Part shown: in pieces, positions 47,301 to 54,242 of the stretch
Numbering within the stretch: the stretch's first letter is position 1
How the letters are laid out: the number at the start of each line of letters is the position of its first letter
Assembly (NCBI GenBank): GCA_964019425.1
Contig: OZ025833.1
Location: 248,001-312,000, forward strand
Source: Flectonema sp. DT1601
Taxonomy: Eukaryota; Euglenozoa; Diplonemea; Diplonemida; Diplonemidae
Direction: 5' to 3'
Length of the DNA: 64,000 bases
Program-made: the position numbers and the translations under genes
Notes under the pieces: model-generated
Told to the model about the DNA's origin: nothing
Databases searched by the model: none
What the model saw: only the letters and a program-made list of their open reading frames with translations

Positions 47301-48703
47301 GAATGAGACCTGCTCACTGTGTGAGTTCCAGTGGGGATTTTCGAAACACTGCTGCTGACACTCCGCGTTGGAACAGTCAGCGATGCTGTTTTCGATATCG
47401 TGGCCATCTCTGTATCAGTCCAGCTCAGTGTGTCGGTTTTAGTTACTGTTGGTGACCTCGTCGTTGAAACTGAGCTCGTTGGCAGCTGCGAATGTGACCT
47501 GCTCACTGTGTGAGTTCCAGTGGGGATTTTCGAAACACTGCTGCTGACACTCCGAGTTGGAACAGTCAGCGATGCTGTTTTCGATATCGTGGCCATCTCT
47601 GTATCAGTCCGGCTCAGTGTGTCGGTTTTAGTTACTGTTGGTGACCTCGTCGTTGAAACTGAACTCGTTGGCAGCTGCGAATGAGACCTGCTCACTGTGT
47701 GAGTTCCAGTGGGGATTTTCGAAACACTGCTGCTGACACTCCGCGTTGGAACTGTCAGCGATGCTGTTTTCGATATCGTGGCCATCTTTGTATCAGTCCA
47801 GCTCAGTGTGTCGGTTTTAGTTACTGTTGGTGACCTCGTCGTTGAAACTGAACTCGTTGGCAGCTGCGAATGAGACCTGCTCACTGTGTGAGTTCCAGTG
47901 GGGATTTTCGAAACACTGCTGCTGACACTCCGCGTTGGAACAGTCAGCGATGCTGTTTTCGATATCGTGGCCATCTCTGTATCAGTCCAGCTCAGTGTGT
48001 CGGTTTTAGTTACTGTTGGTGACCTCGTCGTTGAAACTGAGCTCGTTGGCAGCTGCGAATGTGACCTGCTCACTGTGTGAGTTCCAGTGGGGATTTTCGA
48101 AACACTGCTGCTGACACTCCGAGTTGGAACAGTCAGCGATGCTGTTTTCGATATCGTGGCCATCTCTGTATCAGTCCGGCTCAGTGTGTCGGTTTTAGTT
48201 ACTGTTGGTGACCTCGTCGTTGAAACTGAACTCGTTGGCAGCTGCGAATGAGACCTGCTCACTGTGTGAGTTCCAGTGGGGATTTTCGAAACACTGCTGC
48301 TGACACTCCGAGTTGGAACAGTCAGCGATGCCGTTTTCGATTTCGTGGCCATATCTGTATCAGTCCAGCTCATGGTGGTAGGTAATGGTGTTGAAGTTGT
48401 TGATTGCTGTTGTTCTGTGGAATAGTTGAGTGTTTTTGAAGCCGTGAGAGTAAAATTTTTGAGTGTCTGTGAAATTGAAAGAGCAAGTCCTGATTGTAGT
48501 TGAGTAGAAGAGACTTGACGTGAACTATGACCATAAGTAGTACTGAAGGATATCTTTGATATAGAAGGTGTTGTTGTCAATGATGACTTGACATAAGTAG
48601 GAAGAGATAGCCATTCAGTTGAATGTGATCTAGTTTTAGTAATCGAAAACCGTGCTGATGCATTACTAAGAATAAATAGTGAAATGAAAAGTAATTTCCG
48701 CAT
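35342..48703 (-). CDS. Giant secreted Ser/Thr-rich protein of about 66 identical 63-residue repeats
   Basis: A single open frame of 4,453 residues starts MRKLLFISLFILSNASA, a strong signal peptide, at ATG 48701-48703. Residues about 20-120 are a unique Ser/Thr-rich lead-in. Then about 66 copies of a 63-residue unit follow almost without change, each containing MATISKTASLTVPTRSV, SKIPTGTHTVSRSHSQLP and RSPTVTKTDTLSW. Variation is restricted to a few sites (Trp/Arg after LS, Glu/Lys after TDT, Val/Leu after SPT). The final 150 residues are unique and less repetitive, with Asn-glycosylation-type sites, but no membrane helix or GPI-type tail, so the product is probably released or held in a wall or mucilage. 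About a third Ser plus Thr implies mucin-like glycosylation. The unit carries basic residues (Lys, Arg, His), unlike the acidic Ser repeats of the gene downstream. No known family; a structural coat or adhesive is an inference. Confidence 0.8.
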   Translation of the reverse strand: MRKLLFISLFILSNASARFSITKTRSHSTEWLSLPTYVKSSLTTTPSISKISFSTTYGHSSRQVSSTQLQSGLALSISQTLKNFTLTASKTLNYSTEQQQSTTSTPLPTTMSWTDTDMATKSKTASLTVPTRSVSSSVSKIPTGTHTVSRSHSQLPTSSVSTTRSPTVTKTDTLSRTDTEMATISKTASLTVPTRSVSSSVSKIPTGTHTVSRSHSQLPTSSVSTTRSPTVTKTDTLSWTDTEMATISKTASLTVPTRSVSSSVSKIPTGTHTVSRSHSQLPTSSVSTTRSPTVTKTDTLSWTDTKMATISKTASLTVPTRSVSSSVSKIPTGTHTVSRSHSQLPTSSVSTTRSPTVTKTDTLSRTDTEMATISKTASLTVPTRSVSSSVSKIPTGTHTVSRSHSQLPTSSVSTTRSPTVTKTDTLSWTDTEMATISKTASLTVPTRSVSSSVSKIPTGTHTVSRSHSQLPTSSVSTTRSPTVTKTDTLSRTDTKMATISKTASLTVPTRSVSSSVSKIPTGTHTVSRSHSQLPTSSVSTTRSPTVTKTDTLSRTDTKMATISKTASLTVPTRSVSSSVSKIPTGTHTVSRSHSQLPTSSVSTTRSPTVTKTDTLSWTDTKMATISKTASLTVPTRSVSSSVSKIPTGTHTVSRSHSQLPTSSVSTTRSPTVTKTDTLSWTDTEMATISKTASLTVPTRSVSSSVSKIPTGTHTVSRSHSQLPTSSVSTTRSPTVTKTDTLSWTDTKMATISKTASLTVPTRSVSSSVSKIPTGTHTVSRSHSQLPTSSVSTTRSPTVTKTDTLSRTDTKMATISKTASLTVPTRSVSSSVSKIPTGTHTVSRSHSQLPTSSVSTTRSPTVTKTDTLSWTDTKMATISKTASLTVPTRSVSSSVSKIPTGTHTVSRSHSQLPTSSVSTTRSPTVTKTDTLSRTDTEMATISKTASLTVPTRSVSSSVSKIPTGTHTVSRSHSQLPTSSVSTTRSPTVTKTDTLSRTDTEMATISKTASLTVPTRSVSSSVSKIPTGTHTVSRSHSQLPTSSVSTTRSPTVTKTDTLSWTDTEMATISKTASLTVPTRSVSSSVSKIPTGTHTVSRSHSQLPTSSVSTTRSPTLTKTDTLSWTDTKMATISKTASLTVPTRSVSSSVSKIPTGTHTVSRSHSQLPTSSVSTTRSPTVTKTDTLSWTDTKMATISKTASLTVPTRSVSSSVSKIPTGTHTVSRSHSQLPTSSVSTTRSPTVTKTDTLSWTDTEMATISKTASLTVPTRSVSSSVSKIPTGTHTVSRSHSQLPTSSVSTTRSPTVTKTDTLSWTDTEMATISKTASLTVPTRSVSSSVSKIPTGTHTVSRSHSQLPTSSVSTTRSPTVTKTDTLSRTDTKMATISKTASLTVPTRSVSSSVSKIPTGTHTVSRSHSQLPTSSVSTTRSPTVTKTDTLSWTDTKMATISKTASLTVPTRSVSSSVSKIPTGTHTVSRSHSQLPTSSVSTTRSPTVTKTDTLSWTDTEMATISKTASLTVPTRSVSSSVSKIPTGTHTVSRSHSQLPTSSVSTTRSPTLTKTDTLSWTDTKMATISKTASLTVPTRSVSSSVSKIPTGTHTVSRSHSQLPTSSVSTTRSPTVTKTDTLSWTDTKMATISKTASLTVPTRSVSSSVSKIPTGTHTVSRSHSQLPTSSVSTTRSPTVTKTDTLSWTDTKMATISKTASLTVPTRSVSSSVSKIPTGTHTVSRSHSQLPTSSVSTTRSPTVTKTDTLSRTDTEMATISKTASLTVPTRSVSSSVSKIPTGTHTVSRSHSQLPTSSVSTTRSPTVTKTDTLSRTDTEMATISKTASLTVPTRSVSSSVSKIPTGTHTVSRSHSQLPTSSVSTTRSPTVTKTDTLSWTDTKMATISKTASLTVPTRSVSSSVSKIPTGTHTVSRSHSQLPTSSVSTTRSPTVTKTDTLSWTDTKMATISKTASLTVPTRSVSSSVSKIPTGTHTVSRSHSQLPTSSVSTTRSPTVTKTDTLSWTDTEMATISKTASLTVPTRSVSSSVSKIPTGTHTVSRSHSQLPTSSVSTTRSPTVTKTDTLSWTDTEMATISKTASLTVPTRSVSSSVSKIPTGTHTVSRSHSQLPTSSVSTTRSPTVTKTDTLSWTDTKMATISKTASLTVPTRSVSSSVSKIPTGTHTVSRSHSQLPTSSVSTTRSPTVTKTDTLSWTDTEMATISKTASLTVPTRSVSSSVSKIPTGTHTVSRSHSQLPTSSVSTTRSPTLTKTDTLSWTDTKMATISKTASLTVPTRSVSSSVSKIPTGTHTVSRSHSQLPTSSVSTTRSPTVTKTDTLSWTDTKMATISKTASLTVPTRSVSSSVSKIPTGTHTVSRSHSQLPTSSVSTTRSPTVTKTDTLSWTDTEMATISKTASLTVPTRSVSSSVSKIPTGTHTVSRSHSQLPTSSVSTTRSPTVTKTDTLSRTDTKMATISKTASLTVPTRSVSSSVSKIPTGTHTVSRSHSQLPTSSVSTTRSPTVTKTDTLSWTDTKMATISKTASLTVPTRSVSSSVSKIPTGTHTVSRSHSQLPTSSVSTTRSPTVTKTDTLSWTDTEMATISKTASLTVPTRSVSSSVSKIPTGTHTVSRSHSQLPTSSVSTTRSPTLTKTDTLSWTDTKMATISKTASLTVPTRSVSSSVSKIPTGTHTVSRSHSQLPTSSVSTTRSPTVTKTDTLSWTDTKMATISKTASLTVPTRSVSSSVSKIPTGTHTVSRSHSQLPTSSVSTTRSPTVTKTDTLSWTDTKMATISKTASLTVPTRSVSSSVSKIPTGTHTVSRSHSQLPTSSVSTTRSPTVTKTDTLSRTDTEMATISKTASLTVPTRSVSSSVSKIPTGTHTVSRSHSQLPTSSVSTTRSPTVTKTDTLSRTDTEMATISKTASLTVPTRSVSSSVSKIPTGTHTVSRSHSQLPTSSVSTTRSPTVTKTDTLSWTDTKMATISKTASLTVPTRSVSSSVSKIPTGTHTVSRSHSQLPTSSVSTTRSPTVTKTDTLSWTDTKMATISKTASLTVPTRSVSSSVSKIPTGTHTVSRSHSQLPTSSVSTTRSPTVTKTDTLSWTDTEMATISKTASLTVPTRSVSSSVSKIPTGTHTVSRSHSQLPTSSVSTTRSPTVTKTDTLSWTDTEMATISKTASLTVPTRSVSSSVSKIPTGTHTVSRSHSQLPTSSVSTTRSPTVTKTDTLSWTDTKMATISKTASLTVPTRSVSSSVSKIPTGTHTVSRSHSQLPTSSVSTTRSPTVTKTDTLSWTDTEMATISKTASLTVPTRSVSSSVSKIPTGTHTVSRSHSQLPTSSVSTTRSPTLTKTDTLSWTDTKMATISKTASLTVPTRSVSSSVSKIPTGTHTVSRSHSQLPTSSVSTTRSPTVTKTDTLSWTDTKMATISKTASLTVPTRSVSSSVSKIPTGTHTVSRSHSQLPTSSVSTTRSPTVTKTDTLSWTDTEMATISKTASLTVPTRSVSSSVSKIPTGTHTVSRSHSQLPTSSVSTTRSPTVTKTDTLSRTDTKMATISKTASLTVPTRSVSSSVSKIPTGTHTVSRSHSQLPTSSVSTTRSPTVTKTDTLSWTDTKMATISKTASLTVPTRSVSSSVSKIPTGTHTVSRSHSQLPTSSVSTTRSPTVTKTDTLSRTDTKMATISKTASLTVPTRSVSSSVSKIPTGTHTVSRSHSQLPTSSVSTTRSPTVTKTDTLSRTDTKMATISKTASLTVPTRSVSSSVSKIPTGTHTVSRSHSQLPTSSVSTTRSPTVTKTDTLSWTDTKMATISKTASLTVPTRSVSSSVSKIPTGTHTVSRSHSQLPTSSVSTTRSPTLTKTDTLSWTDTKMATISKTASLTVPSRSVSSSVSKIPTGTHTVSRSHSQLPTSSVSTTRSPTVTKTDTLSWTDTEMATISKTASLTVPTRSVSSSVSKIPTGTHTVSRSHSQLPTSSVSTTRSPTVTKTNTLSRTDTEMATISKTASLTVPTRSVSSSVSKIPTGTHTVSRSHSQLPTSSVSTTRSPTVTKTDSLSRTDTEMATISKTASLTVPTRSVSSSVSKIPTGTHTVSRSHSQLPTSSVSTTRSPTVTKTDTLSWTDTEMATISKTASLTVPTRSVSSSVSKIPTGTHTVSRSHSQLPTSSVSTTRSPTVTKTDTLSWTDTEMATISKTASLTVPTRSVSSSVSKIPTGTHTVSRSHSQLPTSSVSTTRSPTVTKTDTLSWTDTKMATISKTASLTVPTRSVSSSVSKIPTGTHTVSRSHSQLPTSSVSTTKLPTVTKTDTLSWTDTEMATESKTASLTVPTRSVSSSVSKIPTGTHAVSRSPFSQNARYETQTRLPTVGESRTKSMLMSLNIRVENVTEVGNETDIKNGSETLLVEGEMEFVNERSEVFISRSVSDTLMSSVTKTNSLNSKNVNMKLNDSSTLIPSSFDDNIISKSITLSDTATVSVVSVVRMCNGVLEVSVELS
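35790..48370 (-). repeat. Coding tandem array, 189-bp unit, about 66 copies
   Basis: The landmark GTGGCCAT recurs every 189 bases from 35868 to 48338, that is 66 intervals. Units differ at only a handful of bases, including many silent positions that are also fixed, so the array has been homogenised at the DNA level. The first and last units are the most divergent, as expected at the edges of an array evolving by unequal exchange. Confidence 0.93.
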
Positions 48704-49384
48704 GTTTTTAAAAGCAGTGTTCTACTAAACCATATTTTGTGTCTGAAATGGTTTGGAATGAATTAATAATATCGTCAACAAGAATGGTATCTTTATTAAA
48801 CAATACCTCATGTAAAGTTATAGTATAAAGAATGAAGAGTGGATACAATAATTGTATTCCTGTTATAAAAGAGAATGTATTTTAATAATTTAATATAATA
48901 TTGTTATACTTTGAGAGTAAGGTGATTCAATTTTGGAGATATAAAAAAAAAAATAAAAAAAAAGGAGGATAGAGATGGAATTTGAATTGCAATATTCAAA
49001 CCAACCATCGTATAAAGGAAATACGTTCATTTCAATTTGGAGATATATAAAATAAAAAGAAAAAAAGCAGGATAGAGATGGAATTTGAATTGCAATATTC
49101 AAAGCAATCAATGTATAAAGGCAATACCTTCATAAATTTATAGTTGTAAAACAAGAAATCGGGTTAAACCGATTTCTTTCAAATCATGAAAAAAAAGTTG
49201 AAAATCGAATTCAACCGATTTCCCTCTTGCAGTAATGAGATATAAAAATTGAATGGAATAATTTAATTTTTTCGAAAGTAAATGTTTTTTGTTGGGGGTT
49301 TGAAGAAACCGATAACAAAAAAAAGAAGAAAGAAAAAAAAAAAGACCATAAATAACGTCATTTAAGTTAGAAGAGTGTGCGGAG
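48704..49384. other. Intergenic, 681 bp, with a 103-bp tandem duplication and a hairpin
   Basis: Bases about 48927-49029 and 49030-49132 are two imperfect copies of one unit sharing GATAGAGATGGAATTTGAAT. At 49157-49176 AAATCGG and CCGATTT form a 7-bp stem with a 6-base loop. A second CCGATTT lies about 50 bases on. Otherwise AT-rich. A CCATTTCAG acceptor-like site lies about 50 bases before the ATG of the 63-residue-repeat gene. No gene seen. Confidence 0.65.
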
Positions 49385-52300
49385 CTAAATAATGTGATTA
49401 GCGATAGAGGTGAGTGATTCTTCTTTGGCAACCTTTGCGATCGATTGTAGTGCAGCTGACAGGTCGTGAGCCTTTAAATGGTTTTCATGTATCAGAGAAA
49501 GAATCCCACAATGAACAGTTGTGTACTCAACACGAGAAGCTTTTTGTGAGATTCTGTTAATTCGACCTGCTAATTGTTCTCGTGTCGCGGCATTACAAGG
49601 ATAAACAGATGAGATCGATCTTGTTAAGTAAGTAAGTGAATATCCTTCTGCCTGTCGAACAGGTACAATACAAACCTTAACAGGAGGGAGTTCTCCCTTG
49701 TCAACTGCATCTGTTGTTAGGTAAATACTCGAGGCTGATAAAACACCATTTGGGAGAGATGACTTATCACCACCGAGTACAAAGACAGGATGGCTCTCAC
49801 AACAAAAGGATTCGGAAGAAGTTACTTTAGCTGCCAACTTACCAGCATGCGACTTATCCTTAGCGATGACCATAACTCCATGTTTCCAATTATCTTTTAC
49901 AAAGTTAATAATAAAATCATCCGTAACATCATAACAAAGATCTGCTGCTCTTCTCCATTGCTCAGGTCTTGGGTTTGTGTTGACACCTCCGAGGGCAGGA
50001 GGAAGTAGTTGTTTGTATTGAGTTAATGCGGGTTCCGGAATTGGAATATTATTATTGTGGTTTATAACTTCGATACCAGTGGAGACAGTGTGAGCGATCA
50101 TGGTATTTGCAGCAACCCAGAAATTATCAGCATTGACTGTAAAAGGTGATATACGTTCTAACCAACAAGCCAACGGATATGATGAACTACTGATGATTGG
50201 AGTACCCGTTAGCGCTATGAATTCCTTACTGAGCGATGCGAGGTCTAAAGCAACTGATGTTCGTTTTGTAGTCGTTGCAAGCGTTTTGTGAACCTCATCA
50301 TTTATAAATAAATACCCACCAGGTTCGCTACTCAGGTTGGCTATTTCCTTATCACAGACTCTCAGGTCATCGTGTTCAACCATTGTAATTTTAAACGCTG
50401 ATGCTTTTGGTTTTGCGATTATTTCCACTTCTTCGAGACCGTTACGCTTTCCCGTCAACATCTCTTTAGCTTCCGATATAACTTTTTTTGATTTTATCGG
50501 ACGCAAGATCGTCACACTGATACCCAACGCAACAATCTCTTTAAGAACGTTTTTCATTGCACTCTTTGGGAGAGTGTAGATGACGTATTTTGGAAGTTGG
50601 TTTATTGATAGCAGAAATCTAAGGTAAAGCATTACTATTAGAGTCTTACCCATCCCAGGAGGAATGAAAAGAAATGATCCATGAAGACCACGTTTGTGAG
50701 AATCAATTAAAGAATCCAATGCAAGTTGTTGATGAGTCATTATGTTTCTGTTTAGCTTATCAGAAATAGTTGACCAACCTGATTGCGATGAGTCAGACGA
50801 TGAAATTGAAGTCGTAGCAATGTAACTGTGAATTCTTCGACGAATCATCCCCAACAAAGGCATTGAAACAATACTAAATGAGAATACTCTTCCAGGTGAT
50901 CTTCGAATAATCCCAGGTGCTATATCAGCAATGCTGCAGAGTACTTTGAACGCTCCAATATCCTCTATTACCACGGCAGAGTCTGTTCCACCACCGTCAC
51001 GTGAGACGTTGTTTAATGTGATTTTTTGTTTTATTGTTGATGTGTACACCAGACATCTTCTTAGTACGGCAGTATCATAAGACTTTAGTATTTTTTTCAA
51101 CTCTGTTTCCCAGTCAGGATGCAGGTCGTCGTCAGTCACGGTTAGCCGTAGCTGACGAGCTGCTTCCCAGTCTGTTTCTGTTGAGTTTCTTTTTATTAAG
51201 TATCTGAGAGTATTGCCATCGTCATCACACTCTAGTCGAACAGAACTTTTTAATAATGAAGAATGTGGAGGTGGCTTTATTGTATTTAATTTGACTCCTT
51301 TTATAAGGATTTGTTTGGCTTTTTCTTTAGCAAGTTCTTGTCTTTCTTCGTCATTGAGAAGAGAATCAGTCGCATCGCGTGAGGGTTTTCGAAGTGCCAC
51401 TAGTTGAGTGCAATTGACTACACTCAGAGTGACGATCATTGCGATTCCTTTTATTCTGCCAACGTCGATGATTCCAACCATCCCTGCAAGCCATCCTGAA
51501 TCAAGGTCCTCTGTTATTATTCGTTTGTTGATTTCTGTCCTCTCTTTTACAATTCCTTTGTTTTGAATCGCCTTTCGATATTCTTCTTGAACTCGTCTAA
51601 TAACTTTTAAGAATTCCCTATTATCATTTTCTATTTTAACATAGTCATGTCGTCTAGGATTGACACCCGTACACAAATTAAAGATTTGTTGCATTACAGG
51701 TTTGAATGGCTGTCCAGGAGGACCAGGTATGAAATAATCACCAACTGGATAAGGAAGTAAATAAACGATGTTTGGATCAACGTGTTGATCAATAGCGTGG
51801 TTCGGTAGTAATATTGACGGCGGAAACTTTGGATTAGCTAAAGCTGACTTTGGAGATGACTGATTCGCAATATCACGAACTAAATGAAGGTCTGAAGCAA
51901 ACGAACGGATTTCATCCAAAGCCGCGCTTGCTAATTGCAATGGACCCGACGTCGAACTGAGTATAAATGGTTTCGTAGCATTTCCTGATTCTATGCTGTA
52001 CTTCATTGCTATTTCACTTCTCAATATTTTTATATTGGTCTCTGCCCACATGATCTGCAACTTTCGAGTTGGTCTCCAAGAAGGAACCCTCTGAGACAAA
52101 AGAGCTGCCAGCATGAGTTTGGCCACCCCTTTTGAGTCAACGGTCGGATTGCTGTCTTCAAAGGCGCAGACTGCTGATCGTTTGGTTAAACTTTCTAAGC
52201 CGGAAACCCATCTTTGAATGTCAGGGTTGAACTGTCCGTTACTATTCTTTAAGGTTTCCATCAGATATAACATCACTACTTCACTTGGAAGTTCTACAGT

Positions 52301-53227
52301 ATTCTCTTTACCTTTCCTATCCAGGGGGAGTTTGCATAATGGAGAACCGTAGCGAACTAACTTTTGTAGAGCGCTCTTGTACAGAGAAGCACTGAAATTC
52401 GCGAAATTCGCATCTAAAATGGCTCGAGTAGCAACCAAGTCCAAATTACTGTCAGAATAGAAATGCTTCACAAGATCGACTGTTTGGACATCGATAGAGC
52501 TTTCTACTCCGAATGCTAGTTGAAACCCGCTGGGATCTCTATCTAGGTCGCGGATGTAACCCTTTTTATACTTTCGATACGTGGATGCGAAACCTTTTAA
52601 AACATACATCTGACCGCTATCGATTAGCATAACATCTGGTTGGATACATCCGCTACTAAGATCACAGATTTCCCCTTCGAACATTTGATCAGGATCGTTA
52701 CAACTTTGTACAGTAAAGTCGTTACATATCCTCCAATAACCTGATAGTAATATTAAAGAAGGTTTTGAAGACCCAGGAACAGTTAGACCTGACAGGCTGA
52801 GGAGTTCATCTGCTGACCATCCTTCTGTCTTTTGAAGCACGCGTTTCATATCACTTTCAGATAGCCTCTCAACAAGTGTTATTGGAAGTGATAGAAATCG
52901 AAGTCTGATATTATCATGTGGTTGACCGATGTTGGCAGCTGTGCTTCTCTTCTGTTCTTCTGATGATAAATATTTTGTCAAGTCGGAGTCTGATTGATTC
53001 TCAAATCGTTTTATTCCTTTCATCTTTCTGAACAAATGTTGTAATTCGGTCTTATCATCCCTAACAGTATCGAGACAGCTTTGTAATGGAGGAATAGCAC
53101 CATCGCCTACGACTTCGATTAACCCTCCTTTTGAACATTTTTGAATTCCTACTAATATGTCACCTCCCTTAGCGCCTGTCACTCGTACGGCGAAACTGTT
53201 CACTAATTGATGGGCTCCTTTCGGCAT
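49385..53227 (-). CDS. SNF2-like superfamily 2 helicase with long uncharacterised N-terminal region
   Basis: The 1,280-residue frame begins at ATG 53225-53227 in good context (CAAAATGCC). The last 420 residues hold a two-lobe SF2 ATPase: HQQLALDSLIDSHKRG, Walker A PPGMGKT (Lys861), the Walker B box DEVH (977-980), ALTGTP (about 1006), and motif VI EQLAGRINRISQ (about 1219) with the Gln/Arg spacing of SNF2-type enzymes. Residues 1 to about 820 match nothing I know; they contain folded-looking sequence, a Pro/Gly patch (PGPPGQPFKPVMQQIF) and no clear zinc finger, bromodomain or nuclease motif. Expected activity is ATP-driven translocation on nucleic acid, in chromatin work, repair or RNA handling. 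It is intronless and its base composition matches the host genes around it. Compact DEVH helicases with unrelated N-termini also occur in large DNA viruses, but nothing here shows viral origin. Confidence 0.72.
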   Translation of the reverse strand: MPKGAHQLVNSFAVRVTGAKGGDILVGIQKCSKGGLIEVVGDGAIPPLQSCLDTVRDDKTELQHLFRKMKGIKRFENQSDSDLTKYLSSEEQKRSTAANIGQPHDNIRLRFLSLPITLVERLSESDMKRVLQKTEGWSADELLSLSGLTVPGSSKPSLILLSGYWRICNDFTVQSCNDPDQMFEGEICDLSSGCIQPDVMLIDSGQMYVLKGFASTYRKYKKGYIRDLDRDPSGFQLAFGVESSIDVQTVDLVKHFYSDSNLDLVATRAILDANFANFSASLYKSALQKLVRYGSPLCKLPLDRKGKENTVELPSEVVMLYLMETLKNSNGQFNPDIQRWVSGLESLTKRSAVCAFEDSNPTVDSKGVAKLMLAALLSQRVPSWRPTRKLQIMWAETNIKILRSEIAMKYSIESGNATKPFILSSTSGPLQLASAALDEIRSFASDLHLVRDIANQSSPKSALANPKFPPSILLPNHAIDQHVDPNIVYLLPYPVGDYFIPGPPGQPFKPVMQQIFNLCTGVNPRRHDYVKIENDNREFLKVIRRVQEEYRKAIQNKGIVKERTEINKRIITEDLDSGWLAGMVGIIDVGRIKGIAMIVTLSVVNCTQLVALRKPSRDATDSLLNDEERQELAKEKAKQILIKGVKLNTIKPPPHSSLLKSSVRLECDDDGNTLRYLIKRNSTETDWEAARQLRLTVTDDDLHPDWETELKKILKSYDTAVLRRCLVYTSTIKQKITLNNVSRDGGGTDSAVVIEDIGAFKVLCSIADIAPGIIRRSPGRVFSFSIVSMPLLGMIRRRIHSYIATTSISSSDSSQSGWSTISDKLNRNIMTHQQLALDSLIDSHKRGLHGSFLFIPPGMGKTLIVMLYLRFLLSINQLPKYVIYTLPKSAMKNVLKEIVALGISVTILRPIKSKKVISEAKEMLTGKRNGLEEVEIIAKPKASAFKITMVEHDDLRVCDKEIANLSSEPGGYLFINDEVHKTLATTTKRTSVALDLASLSKEFIALTGTPIISSSSYPLACWLERISPFTVNADNFWVAANTMIAHTVSTGIEVINHNNNIPIPEPALTQYKQLLPPALGGVNTNPRPEQWRRAADLCYDVTDDFIINFVKDNWKHGVMVIAKDKSHAGKLAAKVTSSESFCCESHPVFVLGGDKSSLPNGVLSASSIYLTTDAVDKGELPPVKVCIVPVRQAEGYSLTYLTRSISSVYPCNAATREQLAGRINRISQKASRVEYTTVHCGILSLIHENHLKAHDLSAALQSIAKVAKEESLTSIANHII

Positions 53228-53451
53228 TTTGTTGGTTGATAAACCTTGTATAAGAATAAGCTAATAACAAAACAAACTGGTCCATAGAAACTGTTTACTT
53301 GGTTTTTTTTTTTTTTTTTTTTATAAAAAAAAAAAAAGTAAAAAAAAAAAAGTGATGATAATTTGCTAATCACCACCAGTGGAGAAACTGAAAATAGATA
53401 TTAAAAACAGAAACTCGGAAGAGTTTCTTTTTAAGAGAGAAGGTTGGATAA

Positions 53452-53454
<3 letters not shown>
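53228..53454. other. Short spacer with A/T runs next to the LINE 3' end
   Basis: Leader region of the helicase gene with T-runs (about 53301-53322) and A-runs (about 53326-53351), then unique sequence that ends at the LINE poly(A) junction. The last 13 bases (53442-53454) resemble 63489-63501 and are a candidate target-site duplication. Confidence 0.5.

Positions 53455-53512
<58 letters not shown>
53455..53512 (-). other. Poly(A) tail of the LINE (58 A on the minus strand)
   Basis: 58 T in a row on the plus strand adjoin the conserved LINE 3' terminus CTTATCTTCCCG read on the minus strand. The 5023-5255 copy has the same junction, which fixes the 3' end of the element. Confidence 0.85.
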
Positions 53513-54242
53513 CGGGAAGATAAAATGGAAACTACTCTCTTTGTCCTTTCTCATTATACAACAAATTTGTACAATCTTTCTACTGACTCTGATCGTTGTC
53601 TCGACATACAGCGACAGGGAAAACCCGCGAGCTGGGGACGACAGTCTTCTTCAGCATTTAAGCATTTTTCGACTTGAAAAGACATGACCCTTCAATTTAA
53701 TGAGTTCTCATGTTTCTGGGTTTGGGATGGGGAATGTGCCCTTCTTCTCTTGATCCTTTGTTCTCATGGATCCCTTGTCTCTGTGCACAAAAGATAATTC
53801 GTCGTCTACCCAGCTTTACATTTGTCGCTGTACCAGTAAATAAAATGGGGCGAAAGAAGGGGGTGTGAGTCGTCCGTCCTTTGATCTCTGGGGCGTACGG
53901 ACGTCAAGTTTTTTCGCTTGAAAGTTTTTCATCCTTTTCTTGGGTTGGGGGGCGGCCTTTGATTTTTATAATATGTGTGCGGCCTTTGGCTCCACTGGTC
54001 GGTGTTTCCTGGGGGGGGTGAAAAGCATGTTTTGGTCCGAGTTTGCCTCGTTGACCGGGGTTTTTTTTCTTTTGGGGGGGTCTGGTTGCAGGTTGTGTCT
54101 CCTGCTTCGCGGGGGCTTTGGTCACGTTTCTAACCTCGCTCCCGCTCTTGTTCTCCCTCGTCCTCTACCATGTGTTTTGGGTTGGCTCTGGGGTCTTGGC
54201 TCTGTCTTTTCCTCGACTCTTGAGACCTCCTTCGTGGAGTCC
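53513..54242 (-). other. LINE 3' UTR
   Basis: 730 bases between the ORF stop and the tail. The part next to the ORF is GC-rich and the terminal 180 bases are AT-richer. The final 165 bases are shared with the truncated copy at 5091-5255 and probably hold the RNA signal recognised by the reverse transcriptase. Confidence 0.75.

Noticed and set aside
35790-48370. Regularly spaced repeats that might be taken for a CRISPR-like or satellite array
   Set aside because: The 189-bp units are directly contiguous with no unique spacers and stay in one coding frame with a signal peptide.
49385-53227. Reading the helicase as a fossil of a large DNA virus
   Set aside because: No other virus-type genes lie nearby, composition matches host genes, and the motifs fit the cellular SNF2 group equally well.
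1-53227. Assigning the organism to kinetoplastids because of the one-strand gene order and Ser/Thr-rich surface proteins
   Set aside because: Confident cis-introns in a duplicated gene are unusual for that group, and no spliced-leader sequence is visible, so the lineage is left open.
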